In this document: positions 47,114 through 59,236 of the stretch, one piece after another
Layout of the letters: each line of letters starts with the position of its first letter
How positions within the stretch are numbered: the first letter of the stretch is position 1
From: Sweltsa coloradensis
Lineage: Eukaryota; Arthropoda; Insecta; Plecoptera; Chloroperlidae
Length of the DNA: 64,000 nt
NCBI GenBank assembly: GCA_024449915.1
Contig: JAMZAV010000447.1
Coordinates: 310,001-374,000 of the forward strand
Direction: 5' to 3'
Notes under the pieces: generated by a model
The model's database searches: none
What the model was told of the DNA's origin: nothing
What the model saw: the letters and a program-made list of their open reading frames with translations, nothing else
Program-made: the position numbers and the translations under genes

Positions 47114-47149
47114 TTCTAGGCCGGAAAAACCCATCATCCTGTTCAATAA

Positions 47150-47159
47150 GGGATATCCC
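47150..47159 (+). promoter_or_regulatory. KappaB-like site, unit B (perfect palindrome)
   Basis: GGGATATCCC, a perfect 10-bp kappaB-type palindrome, 77 bp before the predicted start A (47227). Confidence 0.65.
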
Positions 47160-47226
47160 GACATGAGGTTAACTTGTGGTTCGTTCTGATGGTAAATCAC
47201 ATTAGAGGAGCTTCGGAAATGTAATC

Positions 47227-47272
47227 AGTTTACATTGGACTATTGAAGACATCATCTGACACTTGTTCCACG
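47227..47272 (+). other. Non-coding exon 1, unit B
   Basis: Initiator-like ATCAGTTT with A at 47227; exon ends CTTGTTCCACG|GTAAGC. Same layout as units C and D. Confidence 0.65.
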
Positions 47273-47825
47273 GTAAGCATGTGTTTGAATCTTTTGTTTA
47301 TTGTTGGATCTTTTATTGAATGTTTTCTTACACCCAAAAAGGGAAAGGATCTGGGTTTGATTTACGGTTATGTTATAAGTAGGGTTGTCTTTCAAGCTAC
47401 TTTTAATGCTTAATGCAAGCTTTATTTTTACTTTTTTTATTGAAAGATTTATTCGATTAACAATCGACTTATCATCTACATTTGTATAATTGATGGATGA
47501 ACGATAATTCAGTCAGTCGTTTATTAAAACTGATTAAATGAAATTTTTAACTTTAATTTTTATCTAGGCCTACTATAATTTCAAAAAATATGTGTCATCG
47601 CTTACCATTCAATCCCTAGCTCTGCCACAAAATATTATACGAAGCAAAGTAGCACTCAGTTACTGAAGGATCACTGCTTCGAAACATACACATTTGAAGC
47701 ATGACATTTTAATTTTAAAAATTTGTTAAAAATGAGGTTATTTAATGAAATAAAACACAAAAATCGCTAAGTGGTCTCAACCCTAGTTATAAGTGTGTAT
47801 TAGTCTAAGAATACGTAATTGTGAG

Positions 47826-48217
47826 CCTATAGTGTACCTCGTTCGTATGTACTGGGTTCGTTTCAACGTCATATGCAGGAGGTGAAGGGTTCGATTCCCG
47901 CTTTAATTAGTAGTTATGATGTGTAAACGGTGACTTTGGAGCGCCGTCCTAGCAACAAGGCACACACAATTAATTCTAAGGTTGTCCCGAATTAGCCTTG
48001 TTGATTCTAACACTGTGTTCGGGTGGAATCGTGTCCAGCTTGATTGATCGGTGTTCCCTACTTAAATATACTGGTCTCTAGTTGGTCATTGTTCACTCGT
48101 CTACAGGGTTGGCACGTTGGCTTGGTCAACTTTAAATTGAATGTCCCCCAATGCAAATAAATTATGTGAAGGAATGTAGACTCCAAATACGAATGTATTT
48201 ATTTATTTCATTAATTT
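47826..48217 (+). mobile_element. Old S1-related SINE in the unit B intron
   Basis: B-box GGGTTCGATTCCC (47889-47901), GTAAACGGTGACTTTGGAGC, GCCTTGTTGATTCTAACACTG, (ATTT)n tail. Orthologous copies in the same intron position of units C (56604-56985) and D (59237-59640) show it predates the unit duplications. Confidence 0.75.
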
Positions 48218-49808
48218 GAGATTAAAATTATTAATTTAGAGTAGGTTTGGTTAATGATTTTGAATTATAATCACGATTGAGTTAATTTAAAAACGAAAGG
48301 TTATAGGCCAATATCGCCAGTTGTTCTATATATTGTGAATTTCTCTTGTAGTAAAATGGGCAGCATATCGCTATGGCTGCTGCTCGTGCTAATGTCCTTG
48401 TTAACCACGGATACTCCAAGAAACGAAGCTTCCAAATAGGCTTGACCCGGAACTAATTGGTACAGAATTTTATCTTATCATAAGTTGTTGGTTATGTATA
48501 CCTACACATGCCAGAGAAACTTTACCGCTGTCCGACCCCCCTAATTTGCACAATTAATTAATTATTCAAATCTAATTAAAATCAATATTCTCTGAATTTG
48601 AACAATTTTTATGCAAATGTGTATCAAACTAGATTAACCAAACAATTTTGAATCTGGAAAAAATATAATTAAAACATTCATGGTTCCATCACCCTTAATT
48701 AATAATTTATAATTATGACAGCATTTTTAATCAGATGACTCCTGTGTCTAGTTGATAACATTGATAATTGTTGCGACGGTTGTATTTATTAGAGGAGTAT
48801 AATAGGTAAGCTGTGTATAAACTTAACCGCATTTGAAAACACATAAACATGATAAATTTGAATAATTAAAAAATCTGACATAATTATGCATTAGGAAAAG
48901 TTTCAAGTAATTTGAACAACATCGATATGGGTATCAAATGAAAGATACAGATCCGTAGGTTTTTTATATAAATATTATTCAGGAAGGTAAAATCATCTGT
49001 AATTGAAATTGCAGTAAAATGGGGGGGGGGAATGGGGGGGGAGGATTGAAGTCACAAGCTCAACATGTTCTAAGCGCCTTCAAACATACCCATCATGCAA
49101 TATCTACACTGCAGTCAGATATCAATTAGTATTTATTAATGTTTTTTTCGTCATATAAAGAGTCGATTTACCTTATCACAGATTTTTTCAAATTAAATTA
49201 TTATCAAAAGTTTAATAAAATGTGAAAACAGAATGCAATAATGACTTTTTTTCCTCGAAACTTGTTTTGTCTTCGCAAACCACATAATATTGAGTTCACA
49301 GATTTGGTTAACAACATTGTTTACATAATTTTCTCATTTCGTATCCTTGATTGTACTAACTTGTATTAATGACGTATATTTTTTGTATATTTTCTCTCTA
49401 TTTATGTACCTCCATTGATTATTATGTTATCCTTATTATGATTATACGATCATTCAACAAAGTTTGAAGATGTAGAGCAAACTATACGTTAAACAGAAAA
49501 GATAAAAACGTATTCAAATCTACAATATTGGCCATTCCTTTACTTAGCGATGTCAAAAGTTGGAATTCCAACACGGGATTGTGTTTTTAAATGCATTTCA
49601 CCCAACACCATAAATGTGTAGGCCTACATGTGTGTTTCATAACGTTCTTCAGAGAATGATTTAGCAAATGCATTAACTTTTGAATGAAGCACAACGCCAC
49701 CAGCATTATTTGACTCTCCAGGTATTCCTTGGCAACCTCAGAAGTTTGCCATTGGGGGTACGCTCTTTTGAATATAACACATCTAGAAACTCGAGTGAAA
49801 ATTAACCA

Positions 49809-50950
49809 ATGCATAACTATTGCTTTGTGATCGATGGGGGGCATTTACTCCATAGGATATACCTTGGTCTAGAGACAGTACACCCATGCAAGAACTACGT
49901 AGATCACATTAAAAGCAATATACCCATGCCACTGTCGTATTTTTTGGTTATGACAATGGAGCATCGACGAAATTCACTACACATTTTAAGCGAATTAACC
50001 GGTGGGAGCAAATGTAATACAATTAAGTTTGAGCCAATCATGGTAGATAAGAGATACGTTTCTGTCTCACCCAACGAACAAATCAAGATTCTTTCAACTT
50101 TTGGCATCGAGATTTCAATCAAATAACATCACAGTACTTCCAGCAAAAGCTGACGCAGATGTTTTAATTGCAATATCGGCAGTAGAGTACGCCATCATTG
50201 AGTACACCACACTTATTGGAGATAACAGCGACTTGCCAATGCTGCTATATGTTACCACTTCAACCTAAAAACTCCTGCTTATGAACTCATCTTCAAATTT
50301 ACTGGAATAATGCGTTACACAACAACCAAGCTAGGTAATTAAGTGTGCTGTTGTTCACCATTCATACATGCAATAACTGGATGCGACACCACTTAAAAAA
50401 TGTTTGGGATTGGTAACGGTTTACCATTAAAGAAATTTGAACTCGATATGAAAATGCATTCAGGTGTTTTCAACAATAGCATTTCTACAATAAATGAGAT
50501 TGTTGAATGCGGTGAGAACGCAATGGCAAATCACACCTAAGTCTCAATGAACTACGAATAGAGAAGTTTAGTCAGAAACTTATAACTGATAAAAAGGTTA
50601 TCCAGCCTGAGACACTGCCACCTACATCAGCAGCATCATACTTCAAGTACAAATTTGGCTTGAAAATAATTCTCCTGATCCTTTGAAATTTGCATGAACT
50701 CTTTCAGAAAACGGCTTTGTACCTGTGCCTTACGGACATGCATCGTATCTTCTCTCAACAATACGATGTAATTGTAAAGTAGAATGTTCGAATTAAGGTG
50801 CAATTGCAAAGAATGTTCCAGTGTGTGTAGAAATTGCCAAGGTGTAAATTGTGCAAATTCGCTAACAATTTATTTGGATGCTTCCTACGACAGTGATCAG
50901 GACATCAATGCAGTTGGCGTGGATGACGTCTAGTTAAGCTCTGTTTGAAA
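49809..50950 (+). pseudogene. Decayed transposon ORF with PIN/XPG-like and Cys-rich segments
   Basis: Begins near 49809 (FVIDGGHLLHRIYLGLETVH; first 105 codons open). After a stop at 50124 the homology goes on: ITVLPAKADADVLIAISAVE (about 50132), then TLIGDNSDLPMLL (about 50212), giving D-x-D and GDxxDL acidic motifs of PIN/XPG-type nucleases. Next is HAITGCDTT (about 50370), then IRCNCKVECSN (about 50760) and, in another frame, CNCKECSSVCRNCQGVNCANS (about 50801). At least three stops and frameshifts; non-functional. This protein type is common in invertebrate transposons. Confidence 0.7.
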
Positions 50951-51064
50951 CGCATTTATCACAAAAATAACTATCATAATGTTAATAATTTGTATCCAAT
51001 ATTTAGAAGGTTGTGAAAAAAGGTGGAAATTAATTTGTCATCAGTTTAAAATTAATTAATAAGG

Positions 51065-52010
51065 CTTATTAAGGCGATCGCACATCTGTGAAGTTTCTAC
51101 ACAGGTAGTCCAAGCTATCGGTTTTGAATGGTCAACCATCAAAACAATAATCATTGTTTTTAATTCTTAGCTGGAGGCATCTTATCAAAAATGCTATGAT
51201 AACTATAAGCAATTTAATTATGATGATTTAAACCAGAACCACATTTTTTGTTTTTAGTTTCGTTAGAAGGTTTAGAGTAATACATTGAGAAGTATTTTTT
51301 ATCAAAATCGGTGAAAATAGCCAAAATATGAATTTTAATTAGTTTGTCGCTTTAATTAATTAGACTAATTAGGGCGGTCGGACAGTGGTAAAGTTTCTAC
51401 ACAGGTTGCCAAAGTTGACGGTCTTGAATGTACAACCATCAGAACAAAAATCGTTATTTGTTATTCGATACGGGAGGCATCTAATCAAAAATTCTATCAT
51501 GATTATAAGCAATTAATTATGGTACTTCAAACCAAAATTACATGTTTTAAATATATTTTTTTGTAGTAGGTTGGATTCTCCACTGAAAAGTGTTTTTTTC
51601 TTATAAAAATCCGTGAAAATATTCGAAATATGAATTTTTATGAATTTTCACATATTAATTAATTAAGCTAATTAGGGCGGTCGGACAGCGGTAAAGTTTC
51701 TACACAGGTTGTCCATGTTGCTGATCTTGAATGTACAACCATCAAAACAATAATCGTTATTTGCAATTCGATACGGGAGGCCTCTAATCAAAAATGCTAG
51801 GATAATTATAAACAATTAATTAAAATGATTAAACCCAAAAAAGTATTTTTTTATATTTTTTATATTTTCTAAATATGTTGAATTTATCATCTGAGAAGTA
51901 TTTGAGGTACGAATCTGTAAAAATAATGAAGATATGAATTTTAATTAGTTTTTATATTTTAATTAAATATGCTAATTAGGGCGGTCGGATAGCGGTAAAG
52001 TTTCTTTTTC
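51065..52010 (+). repeat. Tandem repeats of about 302 bp inside the Academ-like element
   Basis: Marker AGGGCGGTCGGACAGCGGTAAAGTTTCTACACAGG recurs, with variation, near 51070, 51371, 51673 and 51977 (last partial). The same block appears inverted at the other end of the element near 48510-48545, so it is an extended, amplified part of the terminal repeat. No more than short stretches are identical. Confidence 0.8.
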
Positions 52011-52285
52011 ATATAAAGATAACCTTAACAAATAATATTTTGTATACAAAAATTCTGTACCAATTTGTTCAGGGTCAAATGGTTCGTTTCTTGGACTAGG
52101 AGGGGAATACTTCGGTCATCCCTGGAAGAAACCTGGACAGCAGATATCATACTCCTCACAAGCGGACGCTGTTCTCGTCAGAAGGGAAACCACATTATGG
52201 CTACGCATTCGACTCTATCCGACGACTCTGCCCACGGAAATATGAATTAGTTAGAGGAAAGTGCAGAAAAATTGTATCTGGTTAA

Positions 52286-52702
52286 TTTTGAGTATTCGTG
52301 ACAGTGAATATGTATCAATGTCCATGGTTTATAATAAAATATGTCCCAAGTTACTGTATTAATATTATGTGTTGTATGTTCTTCTTGAACCCAGTAAGTA
52401 CGTGATGTAAAACATTACATCATATTTTTGTAAATATGCTCATAAGCCTAAGTGCATAAATTAGGCAAAGCAAAATTAATACACTTAAACAAAGGATTAC
52501 CTTTATATATTTTACGCTAAATGTAAATTTTAATTAATTTTTTTATTTAATTAATTAATTTAACGTCTATCCTATTCAGTAAAAAATCGCGAATTCACAA
52601 AATATTTATATCAAATTTTCACATAGCCATCAATCTGGACGCTATTTAACCACCTGGTTTCATCACTAAATTTTCTAGCTACATTTCATTTATTTATTTT
52701 TA
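52286..52702. other. Unit B 3' UTR and flank
   Basis: AATAAA near 52333; conserved flank CAGTAAGTACGTGATGTAAA as in units A and C. No gene. Confidence 0.6.
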
Positions 52703-53459
52703 TTGGATGAGCGAAGCGAAGATTCCATTTCACTACACTGGAGAAAAAAATCCGGAATGTTTTTATTCTTTTTTTTTTCTTTTTTTTGTATTTTTGTGTG
52801 TCTGTTAACACGATTCCGGCTAAACCGATACTCCGATTGCGATGAAATTTTATGGAGGCCTTCGAAATCTCTGAACTTAGAACTGCCACGTTTTTTAGCG
52901 CAATCGGGAATTTTTTTCTCATAAAAAACGCAATTTTACGATTTTTTTCGATTTAAAAAAAAATTCTTCGACTTATAACACCTACATGCTTTATCCGATT
53001 GTAATGATTTTTTCACAGAACCTTGATTTTATGAATTAAGGTATTCGTGTGAAATTTGAGCGTAATTGAAAAATTATTTCTCATGAAAATCGAAATTTTA
53101 CGGGTTTTTTCTTTTTTAAAACAATTCTTTGGCTAATAACACCTACATGCTTTATCCTATTGTAATAAGTTTTTCACAGAACCTAAATTTTATGAATTAA
53201 TACATCGTGTTAAATTTCAGCGCAATCGAATACTTATTTCTTATGAAAATTGCAATTTTACGATTTTTTTCTTTTTTTAAAAATTACGATTAATTAAAAA
53301 AATTAAGTTTATTTTTTATTTAATTTAATTTAATTTAAAAAAATCTTCGCTAAGTAATGATTTTTTCACAGAACAACAGAAAATCCGCGTAACACATGGC
53401 AGCTCAATGCACCAATTACGCTCATCCAACAACGCGGCGGGACTTAAGCGTTTTCCTAG
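52703..53459 (+). mobile_element. Helentron-like element, family B, complete
   Basis: 5' TTGGATGAGCGAAGCGAAG, 3' TACGCTCATCCAA, hairpin, CCTAG|T. First of three copies in 2.3 kb between units B and C. Confidence 0.85.
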
Positions 53460-53489
53460 TTTATTTATTTAATATCCTATTTAGTTAAA

Positions 53490-54276
53490 CTAGGAAAACG
53501 CTAAAGTCCCGCCGCGTTGATGGATGAGCTTTTTAAAGTTTTTAGTTTGCGTGGGATATCTTGACTTTTGCAAGTGCTTTGTTTTGCTGCCTATGAATTG
53601 AAGGTGAATGTTGTCAAGTTTCTTTTGTTTCTTCTCAATTGGTATTATTTACCGTAAAAAACTTTTATTAAGAGCTTTATTTCTATGGATCCTGGCTAAC
53701 TTTTTCAACTTTTTCTTTCAAAAGGTACTACATTACCATAACCTTAATGTCCATGTATAATATGAACGTTGTAGCCCCACTCGTTTGGTCAGAATTGGCC
53801 CAAATGGCACGAAAATATCGCACACAAAATCAAAAAACTTATATTAAAAGCTTTATTTCTATAGATTTTGGCTAACTTTTTCAACTTTTTCTTTTAAAAG
53901 CAATACATCACCATAACATCAATGTCTATGTGAAATATGAACGTTGTAGCCCCACCCGTTTGGTCAAAATCGGCCCAAATGTCACGAAAATATCGCACTA
54001 AAAATCGAAAAAAATCGTAAAAGTACGATATTCATGAGAAATATTTCTTCGATTGTACCCAAAAACGTAGCAAGTCTAAGTTCAGAGATTTCGAAGGTCC
54101 TGTCAAATTTTCATCAAGATCGCATATGCCGTTTGCCCGGTAGAGAGCGAACAAACAGACAAAAATACAAACAAAAAAAAAAAAAAAAAAAAAAAAACAC
54201 CCCGAGCTAAATTTTTTGGGGGGTCAGTGAAATTGAAGTCTTCGCTTCACTCGCTTCGCTCGCTACGCTCATCCAA
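53490..54276 (-). mobile_element. Helentron-like element, family C, complete, inverted
   Basis: Minus strand: 5' TTGGATGAGCGTAGCGAGCG (from 54276), 3' GCTCATCCATCAACGCGG and TTTTCCTAG|T (53490). Interior has a duplicated GTTGTAGCCCCAC block (53769 and 53945). Lies tail-to-tail with the preceding copy, 30 bp apart. Confidence 0.85.
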
Positions 54277-54363
54277 AAAACTGGTTTACAAATGAGATCA
54301 CATGACATTAGCTAGAAAAGCTACTAGAATAAAATTTAAAATGGCGCAGTTTGCCAAACTTAG

Positions 54364-54967
54364 TTGGATGAGCGTAGCGAGCGAAGCGAAGATTCCATTT
54401 CACTACACTGGAGAAAAAAATCCGGAATGTTTTTTTTTTCTTTCTTTCTTTTTTTTTGTATTTTTGTCTGTCTGTTAACACGATTCCGGCTAAATGGATA
54501 CTCCGATTGCGATGAAATTTTATAGAGGCCTTCGAAATCTCTGAACTAAGAACTGCCACGTTTTTGAGCGCAATCGAAAAATTATTTCTCATGAAAATCG
54601 CAATTTTACGATTTTTTTCGATTTTTTTTTAATTTCTTCGACTTATAACTCCTACATGCTTTATCCGATTGTAATGATTTTTTCACAGAACCTTAATTTT
54701 ATGAATTGATATATTCGTGTGAAATTTGAGCGTAATCAAATAATTATTTCTTATGAAAATTTCAATATTACGATTTTTTTCTTTTTTTAAATTACGATTA
54801 ATTAAAAAAAATAAGTTAATTTTTTTTTTAATTTGATTTAATTTTTTTTTTATTCGACATAGTTATGATTTTTTTACAGAACAACAGAAAATCCGCATAA
54901 CACATGGCAGCTCAATGCACCAATTACGCTCATCCAACAACGCGGCGGGACTTAAGCGTTTTCCTAG
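54364..54967 (+). mobile_element. Helentron-like element, family B, complete, with two empty-site paralogues
   Basis: 5' TTGGATGAGCGTAGCGAGCG, 3' TACGCTCATCCAA, hairpin, CCTAG. It splits a unit-boundary sequence: GCCAAACTTAG precedes and TAGTTTATCATCC follows. Units B (GCCAAACTTGTAGTTTATC, 44747-44765) and D (GCCAAACTTCGTAGTTTATC near 57919) are uninterrupted. Insertion without target duplication is shown directly. Confidence 0.9.
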
Positions 54968-55785
54968 TAGTTTATCATCCAATCAGAGTCAAGAGGGCTA
55001 TAACCCCGGCCAGAATTGAGCACAAAACATATAGCACACAGAAAACGGGTTGCCAACGGTTGGAGCCAGAAGACTAGTAACCACTGAATTGTAGAGGGAA
55101 GCTATATGTTCTTATGCTAGGTATTCAATTTTCAGTACGTTTGAATGCTTTTTAATGTGGATGTTTTAAATAGATTTTTGAGCAAATAGTAGGCAAGTTT
55201 GGTTGATTTTTGAATACATGTTGTGTATCATCCTTTCAAGCGCGTTTAAGCATGGTTCTCAGCTTCATAAAGAACCCAGTTCCATGTAACATACAACGCA
55301 TTATCTTATGTTTTCGTCTGTCAGATCTTTTACGAGAATATGTGTTTTAAATAAATAATATGGGGAAGATAAGGCAAACGTGCTAACATACTCTAGTAAA
55401 AAGATCTAACTGACGAACAATTAGAATATTTCGCTACGTGAGCTACGTTATAAAGATTGGAACCTTGCTTGCGTGCACATCGGAGGATGGTTGATTTACA
55501 AAATATTAACAATTCCAACTACGATAGTTTCCTAGATCGAAAAGTATACTTAACATGCGTAAAATATGGTCAAAAATGAATTTTTGTAAAATTCCACGTG
55601 AAAACAGATTCAAAATTTACTAAAATTGAAAAGCATAGGGTCATAATGTAGATCTTGCTTTCCTTTACAATAACAGAGTTTATACACAAGTCTTCTGGTT
55701 CTATTAGTTTGGCAAGCATACTCTTTTCTGTATGTTATAATTGTGCTCAATTCTTACCGGAAAGAGCCACCATCCTGTTCCAAAA
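54968..55785. other. Unit C upstream region
   Basis: No gene. Nearly identical to 57928-58738 (unit D), for example GAACAATTAGAATATTTCGC and GTTTGAATGCTTTTTAATG. A recent segmental duplication. Confidence 0.65.
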
Positions 55786-55795
55786 AGGATATCCC
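55786..55795 (+). promoter_or_regulatory. KappaB-like site, unit C
   Basis: AGGATATCCC, 101 bp before the predicted start A (55887). Confidence 0.6.
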
Positions 55796-55886
55796 GAGAT
55801 GAGGTTGACTCGTGGTTAGTTCTGATGGTAAATCACATTTAGATCTGACCGTGGTCTAGTAGGTGGCGAGCTTCGGAAGTGGGATC

Positions 55887-55934
55887 AGTTTACGTTGAAA
55901 TATTGAAGTCATCATCTGGCACTATAGTTCCACG
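55887..55934 (+). other. Non-coding exon 1, unit C
   Basis: ATCAGTTT initiator (A at 55887); ends AGTTCCACG|GTAATT. The donor is slightly weaker than the GTAAGC/GTAAGT of the other units. Confidence 0.6.
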
Positions 55935-56603
55935 GTAATTATGTGCTTAAATGTAGGGTATAATCGTTCAATACTACTTTTAAAAACGAAAGATTTGACA
56001 AACAATCGATTAGTCATCAATGTTTTTATAATTATTGATGGAATATAGATGAGATAATAATCGATTCAAAATCATATTCTGTCACTCTTTTATTTAAACG
56101 TATAATTAGAAAATGATAATTTTAACTATAATTTCTATCGGCCATAGGCCTAATTAAAAAATATGTGACATCGCTTATAGTTAAATTCCTAGCTCTGCCA
56201 CAAAATATTATACGAAGCAAAGTAGCACTCAGTCACTGAAGGATCACTCATCACTGCTTCGAAACATAGACATTTGAAGCACGACATTTTCACTTTTAGA
56301 TTTGTTTAAAATGAGGAAATTTAATAATTAAACACTTATATCGATAAGTGATGGGAACCCTATTAATAAGTGTTCATTAGTCTAGGAATACGTAATTGTG
56401 AGCCTATAGTGTATCTCGTTCGATACTGGTTTCGTTTCTACTTATAATATAGAGGGTATCGGGTTTAAATCCCGGATCATTTTAGCCTCACTTTAGTCTT
56501 CTCTTCAACTGATACCTCTCTCTAGCAATACTCTTCCGCTTGTTAAGGTCTCACCATTCTCTACATTTTAAAATAATAAGATTGAGTTATTACTAACTTA
56601 CAA

Positions 56604-56985
56604 TATAATTGTGTAGTTGACTGGTTAGAGGCTCTACTTCATATACAGACGTTTCAGGGTTCGATTCCCGCTTTAGTTAGAAGTTATGATGTGTAAACGG
56701 TGACTTTGGAGCCGTCCTAGCAACAAGGCACATATTAATTATTTTTAAGGTTGTACCGAATTAGCCTTGTTGATTCTAACACTGTGTGCGGGTGGATCGT
56801 GTCCAGCTTGATTGATCGGTGTTCCCTACTTAATGATGCCGGTCTCTAGTTTGTCATTGTTCGCTCGTCGTTGTTGTCGGCGGCTACAGGGTTGGCTTGG
56901 TCTACTTAAAATTAAATGGACCCCAATGAAAATAAACTATGTGAATTAGTGGGTAGACTTCATATTTTATTTATTTATTTATTTA
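56604..56985 (+). mobile_element. Old S1-related SINE in the unit C intron
   Basis: B-box GGGTTCGATTCCC near 56658, body as in unit B, (ATTT)n tail. Same position as in units B and D. Confidence 0.75.
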
Positions 56986-57122
56986 TTTGAGATTAAAATG
57001 ATTAATTTAGAGAAGGTTAGGTTAATGATTTTAAATTATAATCACGATTGAGTTAATTAAAAAACGTAAGGTAATAGGCCTATATCGCCAGTAGTTCCCA
57101 ATACTGTGAATTTCTCTTGTAG

Positions 57123-57400
57123 TACAATGGGCAGCACATCGCTATGGCTGCTGCTCGTGCTGATGCCCTTGTTAACCACGGAGGGGAATACTTCAGCCAT
57201 CCCTGGAAGAAACCTGGACATCAGATATCATACTCTTCACAAGCGGACGCACATTAGTGACATCGGAATAGACTCGCACCGTAGACAATGCCCACGGAGT
57301 TATGTGTTTGTTAGAGGAAAGTGCAGAAGAATTGTATTTGATTAATTTTGAGTACATACGTGACGGTAATTATGTATCAATGTCCATGGTTTTTAATAAA
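57123..57400 (+). CDS. Secreted secapin-like peptide, SLW unit C (CDS 57127-57345)
   Basis: 72-residue predicted secreted peptide, the shortest cysteine form of the SLW group. Signal peptide MGSTSLWLLLVLMPLLTTEG; propeptide NTSAIPGRNLDIRYHTLHKR with a dibasic HKR; then a short linker and RRQ before the mature block, with C55 and C66 in CPRSYVFVRGKCRRIVFD. It lacks the EEGRITPQDKL segment of units A and D. Acceptor CTTGTAG precedes the ATG by four bases. AATAAA follows near 57394. The KCRRI end is the cluster consensus. The mature block is cationic and amphipathic; function inferred only. Confidence 0.88.
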
Positions 57401-57582
57401 ATATGTCCCAAGTTACTGTATTATATAATGTGTCGTGAAGTATATTATTCTTCATGAACCCAGTAAGCACGTGATGTAAAACATTGCATCGTATTTTTGT
57501 AAATATGCTCATATAGCCTAAGTGCATTAATTAGGCAAAACAAAATTAATACACCAAGAACGGATTATTGTTTTTATTTTTA

Positions 57583-57819
<237 letters not shown>

Positions 57820-57821
<2 letters not shown>

Positions 57822-58738
57822 GTCTATCCTATTCAGTTAAAAAACTGATTTACGAATGAGGACTACAAATGTCATTAGTTAGAAAAGCTACTAGAATAAA
57901 ATTTCAAATGCGCAGTTAGCCAAACTTCGTAGTTTATCATCCAATCAGAGTCAAGAGGGCTAACCCCGGCCAGAATTGAGCACAAAACATAGCACACAGA
58001 AAACGGGTTGCCAACGGTTGGAGCCAGAAGACTAGTAACCACTGAATTGTAGAGGGAAAGCTATATGCTCTTATGCTAGGTTTCAATTTTCAGTACGTTT
58101 GAATGCTTTTTAATGTGGATGTTTTAAATAGATTTTTGAGCAAATAGTAGGCAAGTTTGGTTTATTTTTTAATACATATTGTGTATAAACCATCCTTTCA
58201 AGCGCGTTTAAGCATAGTTCTCAGCTTCATAAAGAACCCTGTTAAATATAACGCATTATCTCGCATATCAGAACTTTGATACGAGAGTGTATTTTTAAAT
58301 AAATAACATGGGTAAGATAAGGCAAACGTGCTAACATACTCTAGTAAAAAGATCTAACTGACGAACAATTAGAATATTTCGCTACGTGAGCTACGTTATA
58401 AAGATTGGAACCTTGCTTGCGTGCACAACGGAGGATGGTTTATTTACAAAATATTAACAATTCCAACTACGATAGTTTCCTAGATCGAAAAGTATACTTA
58501 ACATGCGTGAAATATAGTCAAAAATGAACTTTTGTAAAATTCCACGTGAAAACAGATTCAAAATTTACTAAAATTGAAAAGCATAGGATCATATATTGAT
58601 CTTGCTTTCCTTTACAAATACAATAACAGTTTTTATACACAAGTCTTCTGGTTCTATTAGTTTTGCAAGCATACTCTTTTCTGTATGTTATAATTGTGCT
58701 CAATTCTTACCGGAAAGAGCCATCATCCTGTTCCAAAA
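57820..58738. other. Unit D upstream region
   Basis: Duplicate of 54310-54363 plus 54968-55785 but without the Helentron-like insertion. No gene. Confidence 0.65.
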
Positions 58739-58748
58739 AGGATATCCC
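58739..58748 (+). promoter_or_regulatory. KappaB-like site, unit D
   Basis: AGGATATCCC, 85 bp before the predicted start A (58824). Confidence 0.6.
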
Positions 58749-58823
58749 GAGAAGAGGTTAACTCGTGGTTAGTTCGGATGGTAAATCACGTTTAGAGCTG
58801 ACCGTAGTTTCGGAAGTGGAATC

Positions 58824-58868
58824 AGTTTCGTTGAAATATTGTAGTTATCATCTGGCACTTGTTCCACG
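58824..58868 (+). other. Non-coding exon 1, unit D
   Basis: ATCAGTTT initiator; ends CTTGTTCCACG|GTAAGT. Confidence 0.65.
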
Positions 58869-59236
58869 GTAAGTTTGTGCTGGTATATCGTTTAAAAATA
58901 TACTTCCAAAAACAAAAAGATTTTATAAACAATCGATAAGTCATTAATGTGTGTATAATTTATTGATTGAATATCGATAAGATAATAATCGATGCAAAAT
59001 CATATTCTGTCAAGCGTTTATTTAAACTTATATTAGTAAATGATATTTTTAACTATAATTTTAAAAAAATATGTGACATCGCTTATAGTTCAATTTCTAG
59101 CTATGCCACAAAAAATTATATGAAGCAAAGTAGTACTCAGACACTGAAGGATCATTGCTTCAAAACATACACATTTGAAGCACGTTTTAATTTTTAATTT
59201 GTTTAAAATGAGGTAGGCTGTGTGTGATAAGTGTGT

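Larger units (their letters stand above)
48412..52098 (+). mobile_element. Academ-like DNA transposon with 3-bp target duplication
   Basis: Begins TACTCCAAGAAACGAA, ends TTCGTTTCTTGGACTA. The inverted repeats extend inward about 150 bp with divergence (AATTGGTACAGAATTTT on both sides, and AGAAACTTTACCGCTGTCCGACC at 48511 versus its inverse near 52000). Target duplication GGA at 48409-48411 and 52099-52101, confirmed by the uninterrupted sister genes. It carries a decayed ORF (49809-50950) with PIN/XPG-like acidic motifs and a cysteine-rich finger. A 3-bp duplication plus XPG-like nuclease and Cys8-type finger fits my understanding of the Academ superfamily; this assignment is inference. Confidence 0.8.
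48352..52285 (+). pseudogene. SLW unit B peptide gene split by a transposon
   Basis: The first part, 48356-48411, encodes the signal peptide MGSISLWLLLVLMSLLTT. The second, 52099-52285, encodes a propeptide and cysteine block (CPRKYELVRGKCRKIVSG, 10 residues between cysteines), ending in TAA. Between them lies a 3,687-bp DNA transposon with a GGA duplication. Both coding parts are open and undamaged apart from the insertion, so it is recent relative to the gene. As the sequence stands, translation runs into the transposon and stops after about 10 more codons, leaving little beyond a signal peptide. The 3' UTR and AATAAA (near 52333) remain intact. Confidence 0.88.
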
